Source of the DNA: Scenedesmus sp. ARA3
Lineage: Eukaryota > Chlorophyta > Chlorophyceae > Sphaeropleales > Scenedesmaceae
Assembly (NCBI GenBank): GCA_004335835.1
Contig: RWJK01000685.1
Span: 1 to 64,000 of the forward strand
Direction: 5' to 3'
DNA length: 64,000 bases
The translations under genes and the position numbers were made by a program. This document shows positions 12,591 through 24,361 of the stretch, in pieces. Positions within the stretch are counted from its first letter, which is position 1. Each line of letters opens with the position of its first letter. Under the pieces are notes generated by a model, which saw only the letters and a program-made list of their open reading frames with translations, did no database searches and had not been told where the DNA came from.

Positions 12591-15500
12591 ATGCAGGCAG
12601 CAAGGCAGCTTCAGTGCGGCCGTGGCACGCGTGTAACACGGCAATTGCAGCAGCATGGTCTGTGCTGTGTTGTCCGTGTGCCAAAGCAGCAGCAACGAGC
12701 ACAGCAGCCTCGGCTGCAGGCGCAGCGTACAGTTGCAGGACGCGCGCGTGTGGTGCTGTGCCGCGCTGATGCAGCAGCTGCAGCAGCACCCACACCTAAC
12801 ATAGGCAAGCCCCTGGGGCCTGCTTACAGTGAAGATGGCAACATGCCAGACTGGCACAAGGGCAGGTGGGTTCAACACATGACTGATGCTTCACCAGGGC
12901 TGGCTGGGGTTTGACCTGTCTGTGCCTTGCTCGCACACCTTGTGAAACAGCATCCATGCAGCACCTTCCAAAGTGTCATTTTGCAGCTTTACAGAGCTGC
13001 AACAGCTCACGTCACACCCAACTGTTGATTGCTTGTATTTTAATATCCTTGCACGCTGGCCGCTGCTGCTTCCTCTGCCGCAGGCGTGCTGGTGTGATCC
13101 TGCACCCCACTTCCCTGCCAGGCCCGTATGGCATTGGCGAGCTGGGCCAGGAGGCCTTCAGGTTCATTGACTGGCTGCAGGACGCGGGCATGCAGTGCTG
13201 GCAGGTGCGTGCAACGGCTGCTGCTGTGCAGCCACAAAGACCGTGGCTGCAAAAATTAATGCCCAGCAGTCGGCTGGTGCTCAACTGAGCACTTTTGTGC
13301 ACACTCATCACCAGCCGCAGCGTTTCTTACTGCTTGTAATCACAGCAGCCAGAGGTAGCAGCAACTGCTGTCGTACTTTTGTTGCATGTCTGCTGCTTCC
13401 GGCAAGGATACTGCAGCTGCCACTTCAACTGCCAAGCTACCTGGTGCCATTGCTGCTCAACCACCTTCCATCTGCAAATCGAGTGATCCCTCGCCAACTT
13501 TGTTTAAACACTGCTTCTACTTCCACACCCACACACCAAGCACACGGATTCCGCTGTTGCAGGTGCTGCCGCTGGTGCCCCCTGACCCCGAGTACTACTC
13601 GCCCTACTCGGGCCTGGACACCAACTGCGGCAACCCGCTGCTCATCGACCTGGAGGCGCTCATCACTGAGGGGCTGCTGCAGGAGGCCGACAGGCCGCCG
13701 CTGATGCCCGATGGGGACGTGCAGTTTGCGGCAGTGGCAGCCGCCAAGCAGCCGCTGCTGCAGAAGGCCGCGCGCACGCTGCTAACGTCGCCAAAGTTTG
13801 CAGGTGTGGGGCTGGCCGGGAGCTGCAGCCACCCTCAGCTGTAAATTTCAGTCAGTTTGGCCAGCCTGTAACAGCAACTGCACATATGTGAATTTGCTGC
13901 TGTAAGCAGTGCACTTCTAGCTCTGTCTTTTGCAACCAAGACTGGCAGCCGTTGCGCGCTGCTGACTGCTGTACCGCTGCCGTGCCCGTTCGTGCCGCTG
14001 CCACGCTGCTCCTGCAGCGCTGCGTCAGCTCATGGCACAGTTCCGCGCCGCCAACAGCTGGATTGAGGACTCAGCGCTGTTTGATGCGCTGCGGCAGACG
14101 GACGACCTGGCGGGCAAGGACTGGTGGGAGTGGCCCGACCCGCTGCGCTTCCGCAAGGCCTCTGCGCTGAAGGAGGCGCACAAGCAGTACCAGCAGCAGG
14201 TGGACGAGTTTGTGGCGGTGCAGTTCCTGTTCGACCGGCAGTGGCGCGCTGTGAAGGTGAGAAGTGTGCTGTGGAATGATAGCTTGCGTCGCAGCTTGGT
14301 GCTGGTTGATGTGTAGCCAGTTGTGGCGGAGTTGCAGCCTAATGCATTGTGGCCGTCCTGGCGCACCATGCCATTTGCTGTTGCATTGCATCCTGGTGCT
14401 CCACGTGCCATGCACATGAACTTGCTCCCATCCCGCATGGCACCAGCCCTCATCCTCATGAGCTCATGCCCTGTTGCGTGCTCAGTACATCATCACGCCG
14501 CTGCTGTCGCAGGTGTACGCCAACGCCAAGGGCATCAAGATCATCGGGGACATGCCCATCTACGTCGGCGGCCAGTCGGCAGACGTGTGGGCCAACAGGC
14601 ACCTGTTTGAGCTCAACGAGGAGAGCTGCGCGCCAGACAACGTGTCGGGCGTGCCGCCGGATGCCTTCAGCGCCAGCGGCCAGCTGTGGGGCAGCCCGCT
14701 GTACAGGTGGGGGGGGGGGCTTGCGCTGGGTTTGGTGGGCCTTCGTTGTGTAATGAAATTGAGCACAGCCGCAGCTTCCCAGTACATGGGCATGTATGCA
14801 GTTCTGCATATGACTGCCTCAAGCCAGGCGGGCTGATCGGCACTTGCATGCTGTGTAGCGCAAGCGGGCATGGCAGTTCCCGCCCGCAGCGCAACACTGT
14901 TGCTACTCTTGTCAAGCGGTGCAGAAGCTGACTGTGATGTTCTGCTGCTGCTGCCGCTGCTGCTGCAGGTGGGAGGCGCACGAGGCGGAGGGCTACAAGT
15001 GGTGGGCGCACCGCATGGCACGCGCGCTGCAGCTGTACGACGAGACGCGCATCGACCACTTCAGGTGCGCGTGGCTGACCGCCTACAGAAGGATCTGTCA
15101 CGTGCTGTGCAGGCAGTGCTGGTGCAATGCTGGCAGCAGCTGCACTTGCCGCAGATCATGTGCAGTTTCCTGCACATTACTTGGCATGCTGCACTGCCCC
15201 GGGCTGATGTGTGCAGCTGACCCTGCGCTGCTCTGCTGGCCTCGGCTGGTGCTGCCACCGTCGCCTCCCGCAGGGTGTTTGTGGGCTCCTGGCCTGCGCT
15301 GGGTTGATGTGTCAGTCAGGCAGCTCGATGCTCTGCTTACCATCGCTGCTGCTGCTGTTGCGCTGTCCCGCAGGGCGTTTGCGGGCTACTGGTCCATCGT
15401 GGCCACTGAGGAGACTGCCATGAATGGCAGCTGGTGCGTGGGGCCGGGCATCGGGCTGTTCCAGGCGCTGACGGCGCAGCTGGGCGCAGTGCCCATCCTG

Positions 15501-16901
15501 GCTGAGGACCTGGGCGTGATCACTACTGACGTGGTGCAGCTCAGGTGGGCGTGGCGGGCGGATTGCTGGCAGGGGCTGATGCAGGATGATGCAGGTCATG
15601 CCTGTGTGTAGTGCAGTAAGGTGGTGTGCTTGTCGCACGACTCAAGGACAATGTGTGCACCAAAGCCTGTGCCTGGTGTAGATGCCTGCTTTGACATGAA
15701 GCACCACGGATGCCTGGCATTGTTCGCTGCCAGGAAAGCAGCAGGTGCAGCAGCTGATGGCACCCTTGACATCATTTGGGGAGCAGATGTTGCAAGATGC
15801 ATCTGCTGCAGACGCAGGGCTCTGCTAAGGCCGGCTGCAGCTGAGCAGGTACTGTGCATCCTTGGTGCACAAAAGGCATGCACATGCACACAGATAGGCG
15901 TATGCAGTTTGCACATGGCGCAACAATGACTTGCTGTGCGGATGATGTGTCGCGGCGCTGGCTCACTCAACCATGTTTGCTTGCTTCCTGCAGGGAGCAG
16001 ATCGGGGCGCCCGGCATGGTTGTGCTGCAGTTTGCTTGGGGCGGTGGCACCAACAACGTGCACCTGCCACACATGCACTACGAGAACTCCTTCTGCTACC
16101 CAGGCACCCACGACAACGAGACAGCAGTGGGCTGGTTTGCAGGCAGTGCCAATGCTCAGGTGGGCTAGGCTAAAACACACGGCTGTCGGCGCAGCGTTGC
16201 AAAGATGCTCGATGCTGCAAGGCTCAAAACTACAACATCACAGCAAAAACCTGGCAAATGCTGTGAGCCACAATGCTGTGCTGCCCTCCCAACTGTCCTA
16301 CCTTGCCGCTTACTGTCATGTGCTGCTCTTGCAGGACAAGAAGTACCTGAAGGCCTACCTGGGCTCTGACGGCAAAGACATTGCCTGGGACTTCATCCGC
16401 GCAGCAATGGCCTCCGTGTCGAACACAAGCATCATCATGATGCAGGTGTGTGCGCCAACATACTTTTGCGTGGGACCTGCGCTCTTGATAGCTGAACTGC
16501 AATTGTGTTGCAGCCATCCAAGCAGTGCTTGTGGTGCAAAATGCACCTGCAGCAGCCCTATGGCATACCCACCACCCCGCATACAATTGTCTTCTATGAC
16601 ATAAAGGCGTGTAGAGAGGCAGAAGGGTCTGCCGATGCCATCAGCGGGTGCATGCTGCCTCCACATCTTCCGCCACAAGCTGATGGTTGCTGCCACTGCT
16701 GCCACCACCCACCTGCAGGACATCATGCGCCTGGATAACTCTGCTCGCATGAACACTCCAGGCAAGGCGGCAGGCAACTGGGCGTGGCGTGTGGGCGCGC
16801 CTGACGTGTGGGAGAAGCTGGCGGAGGAGACCAAGCAGCTGAAGCAGCTGGCATACGTGTACGACAGGATGCCCAAGGGCACCAAGGAGATTGACTACTG
16901 A
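12591..16901 (+). CDS. DPE1: Plastid 4-alpha-glucanotransferase (disproportionating enzyme, GH77)
   Basis: Ten exons: 12591-12865, 13084-13204, 13563-13803, 14018-14256, 14513-14706, 14969-15064, 15374-15544, 15994-16159, 16335-16445 and 16719-16901. They give 598 residues, as in plant DPE1. It moves glucan segments between malto-oligosaccharides, releasing glucose during starch breakdown. The first 65 or so residues are rich in Arg, Gln and Ala and poor in acids, as in a chloroplast transit peptide. The start at 12591 is the first ATG of this frame. GH77 landmarks are RRAGVILHPTSLPGPYG, SPYSGLDTNCGNP and GDMPIYVGGQSADVWAN. The catalytic nucleophile Asp is in ETRIDHFR (about residue 386), the acid/base Glu in ILAEDLG (about 433), and the third Asp in YPGTHDNET (about 486). 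The 47-residue spacing of the first two matches amylomaltases. The nucleophile loop is split by an intron directly after RIDHFR. Confidence 0.96.
15201..15396 (+). repeat. Exact 100-bp period duplication over the DPE1 exon 7 acceptor
   Basis: Intron sequence starting GGGCTGATGTG at 15201 recurs as GGGTTGATGTG at 15301. The acceptor plus exon start CCCGCAGGGTGTTTGTGGGC at 15267 recurs as CCCGCAGGGCGTTTGCGGGC at 15367. The downstream copy is the real exon 7 start (AFAGYW). The upstream copy would read VFVGSWPALG and then stop. Confidence 0.85.
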
Positions 16902-17520
16902 GCAGCTGCGCAGCTTGTAGCTGAGTGACCACGTTTGGTTGTTTGCACTGCCGCCGCTTAGGCAGGGCGCTTGACAGCAAGTTATACAGGAGCCAAGCAT
17001 CTTGGGCAGCTGTGTTGCAGCTGTGGGTGGTGATTGCGGAATAAGGCTACATTGCAGCAGCGTGCCCTTGGTCTGGCAGCCAGCCATCAGTTGTCCTAAC
17101 TTGTGACATTGGTCCAGTCCTGCTTCTGAAGTTGAACAGATTGTGGCACTGGCAGCTGCAGTGCTCTCAGTGGATCCAGACCTCCTAGTGTGCCTGAGAG
17201 TGCTGTTTGTGCTACTGTGCGGGCACGGACCGTGATTCTTTGCCTTCGCATGCAACCAAATGATTACGTGTTTTTCAATCGTTTGAAGTACCTGGTAACA
17301 GCCGAGTCGCCGACCTGGGTTCAAAGCACCACCACCTCAGCTGTCAGACATTTTGAATTTGTGACACGTTGTGCACGCCGAGCAGCGCACATATAGTCCC
17401 GGAGACCGTTGCCTTAAGGGAGACTGCGGCTTTGTTGCTGTGATCCTGCCAGTTGTGCACAAAGTCCCACCTTGCCAAGCCGTTTGCTGCTGTTGTGTTT
17501 GTCTCAGCTTATAAGCAGCC
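16902..17520 (+). other. Intergenic gap between DPE1 and CKS1
   Basis: This is the DPE1 3' flank and the CKS1 upstream region, 619 bp. A TATAAG lies 11 bp before the CKS1 ATG, which is too close to act as a TATA box for this start. A tRNA-like GGTTCAAA near 17321 does not fold into a tRNA. Confidence 0.5.
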
Positions 17521-18364
17521 ATGGCTCACAACAACATCCAGTACAGCGAAAAGTACTACGATGACATCTATGAATACAGGTAGCTGCTTGAGGAGAGGTG
17601 CAAGAAAGACACGCTCGCGTTGGTCGCGGGGGGGAGGCTTGCCCTGGGCCGGTAGCGCTACATGCAGGCTGTTCTGCGGCTTACAAACGCTTTTTGGTCG
17701 TTGATACAACCGCAGGCACGTCGTGCTGCCCCCTGAGATCGCCCAGCACCTCCCAAAGAACAGGCTACTGTCAGAGGTGAACAGCAACGCTGCTTGTGTT
17801 GGGCATAGTTCACAGAAACATGGCCTTGGCTGTGATTTGAAGCCACTGACACATCCCTTTGTTGTTGCAGAATGAGTGGAGAGGCCTAGGCGTGCAGCAA
17901 TCCCGCGGCTGGGAGCATTATGCTATCCACCGACCGGAGCCGCACATCATGCTGTTCAGGTGCGCAGCAGCACCTGATCTGCCAGGTTGCTTGCTCACCC
18001 GCATCAGCCTCAGCTGTATATCAGGGCATCTTTCTTGCATGATGTGCTTCAGCAACCAGCATGCATGGCTAGCAGCCAGCGCCACAACATGTGCTGTGCA
18101 CGTGCGTGTTTCTGGCAGCGGGCCCACCTGCACATGCAGCTTGCTCAGCCAAGATGCGCTTCTGCAGCCAAGCAGACGGGACCGCAGAAGCAGCAGCTTT
18201 GAAAATCGCTACAAATGTCGATAAGATGATAAATTTAAGGCAGCACACCATGACTGCAACGTTGCACTTAGCGTATGTGCCTGTGTGCATGCAGGCGGCC
18301 CAAGGGTTACGGCCAGCCACAGGCCATGGTCAACGCAATGGGCCAGCCTCAGGTGGTGGGATGA
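17521..18364 (+). CDS. CKS1: Cyclin-dependent kinase regulatory subunit CKS1
   Basis: Four exons: 17521-17579, 17716-17776, 17871-17959 and 18295-18364. They give 92 residues, with both Arg junction codons completed across introns. CKS proteins bind CDK and phosphorylated partners to drive processive phosphorylation. The whole family core is present: [20 protein letters not shown], then [20 protein letters not shown], then [20 protein letters not shown] and LFRRP. The conserved His-x-Pro-Glu-Pro-His strand-exchange hinge is intact. A short Gly/Gln/Pro/Met tail follows the core. A TGTAA near 19110 could be the polyadenylation signal. Confidence 0.96.
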
Positions 18365-19633
18365 GCGTATCTGTTGAAGGTGTGCACAAGGCGATCGCTT
18401 GGGCGTGGAGATGGTCAGGCAGCAGCTGCTGCTAGGGGAACGCTGTTCTGCTGGGAGCAGCAGCATTAGATAGCGGGCGGGAGTAGGGTTGTGGCAAGTT
18501 ATATGCTGCTGTAGTAGTAGGAGGGCTGGGGAAGCAGCAAGCAGTGGCTGATGCAGACCACGCGATCATTTCTACTCAGTGTACTCTTGGCCTGTATGTT
18601 ACATGTGTGCACCACCACGCACACATACCGGTGAATTGATTAACATCCTGACAGGCACTACAAGAAACACACATCCGTGGCGGCAGTGTTCATTCATGCT
18701 GTGGTGTACGCTTCAGCACCTGGACAGGGCTGCTACCTGCTGCCTTGATTCTCAACAGCTGGTTTTGGTGTGCATCACGCATATTGGCTGTGATGTGACC
18801 AAGCACATTGTGATCCGCTATGCTGACGATGGCCGGCTACCATTGGTACAGTCAACAGCAAACTGTGTGCTGGCTGCTGCCTGCCTTGCTGAGGTGGTCT
18901 TGCAGTGGCTCCAATGGAGCTGGCAGCTGGTAATTTGTACAAACTCGTAAGAGCTTGCGTGTTTATGCCCAGCACTGTCCTGCACACATAGGTGTGCCTG
19001 AGTTTGACACCTGCAGCCACTTCCTGCAGTGCCAACATGCATGCTGGCATTGAGATGAAGAGCTGGATCAGATGCAATGTCACGTGAATATGACAGCTCA
19101 GTAACAGGCTGTAACTGATGATGGCCAGCTGGCCTGCACGCATCTACCGAGGTACGGACAGTAAAAGCCTGACAGGCTGTTCACTGCAACTACAACTGTG
19201 GGACTTCCATGTAGTGACTACAACTGTGCATGCTGCCAGGTAAACTGCTGAAAGTGTGCACCAGGTCCTTGATCAGATGGACATACAACATTATGATGAT
19301 GATACAACGGCGTTGTCTGTAGGGCTTGCTGCACCCGTGGGCCTGGCACTGCCCAACCGTTCAACGGAGGCGTGAGGCTCAACAGGCTAAGTCATCCAAG
19401 TTTCCAAGTACAACAGTGTACGCTAGTGAACTTTCCTCAACCAAGTTGGACACAGTTTTTGCAGACGTCATGTCTGGGAATATCCCACATAAATCGCCTG
19501 ACAGCAGCTGCAGCCTACGCCTTGCAAGTGTCGGAATCAAGCATCATGCTTTATGTAAGCAGCAGCTGCTACAACGCAGCCAACTCACACAATAGACCCG
19601 CTCCAGTCACGCAGTCACCACGCGCCAAACCAC
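18365..19633. other. Convergent 3' flanks of CKS1 and the WD40-TPR gene
   Basis: 1.27 kb between two stop codons. The repeated word CTACAACTGTG occurs near 19189 and 19219, and an ATGATGATGATA run near 19292. I see no coding exon. Confidence 0.5.
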
Positions 19634-20437
19634 TCACGTCCCAGCCTGAGCGCATGCTGCCGCTACTCGCTGCTCAGCACGGTACTGCTGCACCAGCCGC
19701 TCCGCGCGCTGCCGGCTGAAGGCCTTGCACATGTCGCTGAACCCTGTGTACAGCGCACAGCCCTCGGCCGCCCGCTGCAGCTCATTGTAGCCCATGCAGA
19801 ACAGCAGTGCATCACTTGTGGCCCTGGGGCTGCTCAGGCAGGGGCTCCACAGCTTCACTGTGCTGTCAATGCCACAGGAGGCCATCAGTGGCAGGCTAGG
19901 GTGGCTGTCGCAGCAGTTGACCACGTAGCGGTCGGCACGCAGGCAGGTCACCAGCGCACCTGCGGGGCGCATTGCGAAAGCGCAGCGTGCAGCAAATACA
20001 GACAAGCACAAGCTTCAAATCAGGTGTTTTGCGCGCTTGTCTTTTGTGCAAGCGTATGTGACCGCTGTGTTCCCATTAGAAGGCTCTGCTCACAGTTGAT
20101 GCTGCAGGGGAATCGAGCTGCATGGCCTTACTGTACACTTCCAGCACACAAACAAGCACCTGAATAAAGCGGCCTGGCATGGCACTGCATTCGGCAGGCA
20201 TGCTGCTGCTGCTGCTGCTGCCGCCAGCAGCATGCAGCCAATACAAGCAGATTGCAAATGCACGCACCAAGCCAGCATGTCACGCATCAGACACAGCAGA
20301 CACACATTCCGCACCTGAGTGCCTGTCCCATACAAACAGCCTGCCATCATCGCTGCCTGCCGCCACCATGCCCTGGCCAGGCCCCACAAACGACACATCC
20401 TTCACCGTCTTTATGCTGAGGTGGCCGCGGTACCTGG

Positions 20438-20472
<35 letters not shown>

Positions 20473-20968
20473 GCGGCAGCAGCAGCAGCGGCAGCGAGCA
20501 GCCGGCAGCAGAAAGAGCAGCAGCGTTGACGCGATGGATACTGGAGTGGCCTTGAAGCAGCAAAAGAGCGCGGTCTGATCCTGCTGGATGCTCCTGTGGG
20601 ATCAACAGCTCTGGCAGAGCACGAGGGGGGCAACATGTTGCATGCACAGCAACAGCAGATGCTGATGCAAGGTGGCCACACTACAGGCGCCGTGCAGCAG
20701 GCAGGCACACACGGGAAGCTGACCGGCCAAGACAGCATGCGCAGCACTACATTTGCGTCTGGGCATGACTAAGCATACAAACTCAATTTGCTCGATCCTC
20801 AAGGTCCTGGTGAGCATCAGGTCAGATACATCCAGCACACACCTGCAAGCCCAGCGCTGCTGCCTGCTGCTGCTGCTGAGGCCTCCGCCAGCATCCTCAT
20901 CAGCAGCTGCGTCATGGTCAGCAAGCCCTATGCGGCCTTCTCCTGTGTCAATGGCTGCACCTGCAGTC

Positions 20969-21011
<43 letters not shown>

Positions 21012-21443
21012 CGCCGTATTCCCCTGCTGCCAGCACCCTACCCAGCTCCAGAATGAGGGGGTCATGCTGCACCAACAGCACAGCAGCATGACGCGTACGT
21101 CTTTGTGAATATGTATACGCCACCAAGTCATCATGTGTCAGCGCAAATGGCTGGTGCTCACCCTGGCTTGTTGTTGTACTGGTGACTGCCTTGCACAGAC
21201 AGAGCGCCTGGACGTGCCTTCTGCAAACACACAAGCAGGGCCAAGCCAGGAGCTGCACCTGCGCAACAACTGTTTCATCCCTTGCTGTCCCCACCTCAGT
21301 TAGCAGGTGCTCCTCCCCTACCAGGCCGTCCCCATCACTCTCCTCCTCACTGCTGCTGCCCCCGTCATCACTGTCGCTGCCGCTGCTGCTGCTGCTGCCG
21401 CCATCGTCATCTGTCTCTTCACCAGAGTCCTGCTCATCATCAG

Positions 21444-21512
<69 letters not shown>

Positions 21513-24328
21513 ACGCTGTATGATCAGCAGTCCCCAGCTCTGTGCCACTGCCAATGCCACCTCGCTGTGCTGCTGCTGCAGCAGCAGCAGCAGCAACAGC
21601 AGTAGCTTGTGATCCTAGTTCAGATTGCATGGCACTGCTCGCACTCGCACCCCCTCCCTGCTGCTGCTGCTGCTGCTGCTCGCGCGCCTGCTCTGCTGCC
21701 GTCCTGCACAGCTCGTGTGTCGCCTGGAACTGCTGCTGCACCTCTTGCTGCAGCCGCTGCAGGTGTGGCGCCATGGGTGCATTGTGCGGCTCCGCCTGCC
21801 TCCGCTGCAGCTCAGTGGACATGAAGTGCAGCAGCCGCAGGTCACGCTCGCTCTGCTGCTGCTGCCGCAACAGCTGCTCGATGCCTTGCTGCTGCTGAGT
21901 ATGAGGCTGCTGCTGCTGCTGCTGCTGTTGCTGAGAGGTGTCCTGCTGCTGTTGGCGTGCTGCACCATGCGATGCTTCGGACTGCCTGGCCCGCTGCTGC
22001 TGCTGCTGCTGCTGCCGCTGCTGCTCTAACAGCCGCCGCTGCCGCCGCACTTGCAGCAGCACCAGCTGCCGTCTAAGTGGCGCCAAGAACTCAGAGAACC
22101 TCTGGCTGTCTTCCGTCTCACCAACGGGTGCTTCTTCTTCTTCTGCTGCTGCTGCTGCTGCTGAACTTGTACCAGCAGCAACTGCGCTTGCTGGTCCGTG
22201 CTGCTGCTGCTGTTGCTGCTGCTGCTGTAGGTCCCGGGCCCAGTCATACAGCCGCTGCTGTGCATCTGTCCCTAGCATGTCTTCCATGTCCATGTCATCG
22301 CTCAGCCACTCATCTCCCGACTCATCAGCTGCAAACTCCATCTCATGTTCGCCGCTGATGCTGCTGGTATTCTGCCCTCCATCCTCGCTATTATCGTCAC
22401 TGCTGCTACTATTACTGCCGCTGCTGTCGCTGCTGCTGCCAATGCCACTGCTGCTGAGTTCTGAAAAGTCATCTAAGAGGTCATCCTCACTGTCACTGTC
22501 AGTTCCATTTGAGCATGTGTCCATCTCTGATGAGGCAAACTCATCATCGCTGCTGCTGCTACCTGCATTCTGTGCGCTGTCTGCTTCGCCTACTTCACTG
22601 CTGGCTGCTGAGCTGCGGGAGGAAGAAGCAGAGGGAGACCATGATTCAGATCCACCACTGGCTGCCTCTGCAGCAGCATCAAACACATCAACCTCGCCAC
22701 CACCACCACCACCAGCAGCAGCAGCAGCAGCAGCACTGCTGCCTCCACCAGCTGCCCCTGCAGCTGCATCTACTCGCGCAGCCGCAGCACCTTGCGCTGC
22801 AGGCAGTATGCCACGTGCTGCCAACCGCTGCTGCAGCAGCGGCGGCAGCGGCCTGGCAGCAGCAGCTGCTGCCTCACCATCTTGCTGCTGCTGCTGTTCA
22901 GCAGCAGCACCCTCCCCATCCTCGACATGCTCATCATCATCATCAGCAGCAGCACCTGCTGCTGCAGCACCAGCCACGCTCCTTCTAAGCCGCCGCACAA
23001 AGGCCTGCAGGTCGTAGCTCCATGCGTACTCCAGTGCCGCCTGGCCCTCCGCCAGTGCTGCTGCTGGCTGGCCCTGCGCCTCAAGGCATATGGCTGCCGT
23101 GTAGTGCGCCATGCCGTAGTTGGGCCGCAGCTGTAGCGCAGCGCGCGCATATCTGCAGCAGCAACACAAGAGGCGTGGCATGTCATTATACAGCGGTGAA
23201 TGGTCTGAGAAGAGGCTACTCAGCTGCACACTGCTGCTGCTGCTGCTGCTGCAGCAGCTGCATGATGCTGTGTGTAGCATGCACAGTTGCCGCAGCACAA
23301 GGGACTGACGCATGACACAGGCACACTGTCAGCTGCACACTGCTGCTGCTGCATGCTGCTGTAGGTAGTGCGCAGCCCAGCCCACCTGAGCGACGCGTCC
23401 AGCTCGCCGCGCTCAAACAGGTCCTGTGCCCTGTTGAGCACCATGCTGGCCAGCATGCCTCGCCGCCTGCGCGGCAGCGCCAGCTCACCACGCTGCAGCG
23501 TTTACAGCAGATGAAACACGTACGGTTTGGCACAGCAGAGGCAGGCTGGTAAGACAGCTTTGTGCGTCAACAACGAACAGCAGCAGGGGTGTTGAGCAAC
23601 AGCTGGACAGCATGCCTCGCCGCCTTTGGGCCAGCGCCAGCTCACCACGCTGCAGCAGCACGGCAGGAGCACACAATCAGGTAAGCAGAGCACAGGCAGG
23701 TTTGGCGGCGGAGCAGCTGCATTGGCTGCTGCCTGTGCCACGCACACATGCAAGCAGGCAGAGCAGAGGCAGGTGCTGTGGCGGAGCAGCTCTGTGCAAT
23801 GCATGAGTGTATGCGGCGAGCGCAGATGAGGAGAAGGCATTGCACACCACCCACATCATGCTGCAGGTTTGACGTCGTGACAGACGGCAGCACAACAGCT
23901 GTGCTGCAGGGAGAGCATAAACTGATATCAGTGCTCCAGTCTGGCCATGGCACACAACAGCAGCAGTCATGGCTAAGGTGCAGGCAATGCTAAAGCAAAT
24001 GCAGTTAATCCTGCTCTGATATGACAGCAGCCTCACTCTGACACAACCCTGCGGCAGCTGACCATGGCTCCAGGTAGCAGCAAGGCACGTACACGCATGC
24101 ATCGGCAGAGCAGTGAACAGCAGCAGCAGGAGGCGCACCTGCAGTAGAACCACTGCATCATCCACACTCATCATGCGCCGCGCCTGGCCGGGCTCAGCCT
24201 CTGCAGCAGCCTCGCCAGCATGCTGATGCTGCTGCGGCTGCTGCTCTTCGCCTCCGCCCAGCCCTGGCTGCCGCACTTCTGCTGCTGCTGGTGTTGCTTG
24301 TCTATCTACTTGCATGCCATCACCTGAC

Positions 24329-24361
<33 letters not shown>

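Noticed and set aside
17270..17340. tRNA-like sequence with GGTTCAAA
   Set aside because: The T-stem does not pair beyond one base pair, and no matching acceptor or anticodon stem is present.
21196..21275. Possible extra intron inside the large WD40-TPR exon
   Set aside because: Donor- and acceptor-like words exist, but the frame stays open without them and the outer phases already agree. cDNA would be needed.
21938..23017. 359-codon plus-strand frame of Cys, Ser and Leu runs
   Set aside because: It is the antisense of the triplet-repeat exon of the WD40-TPR gene.
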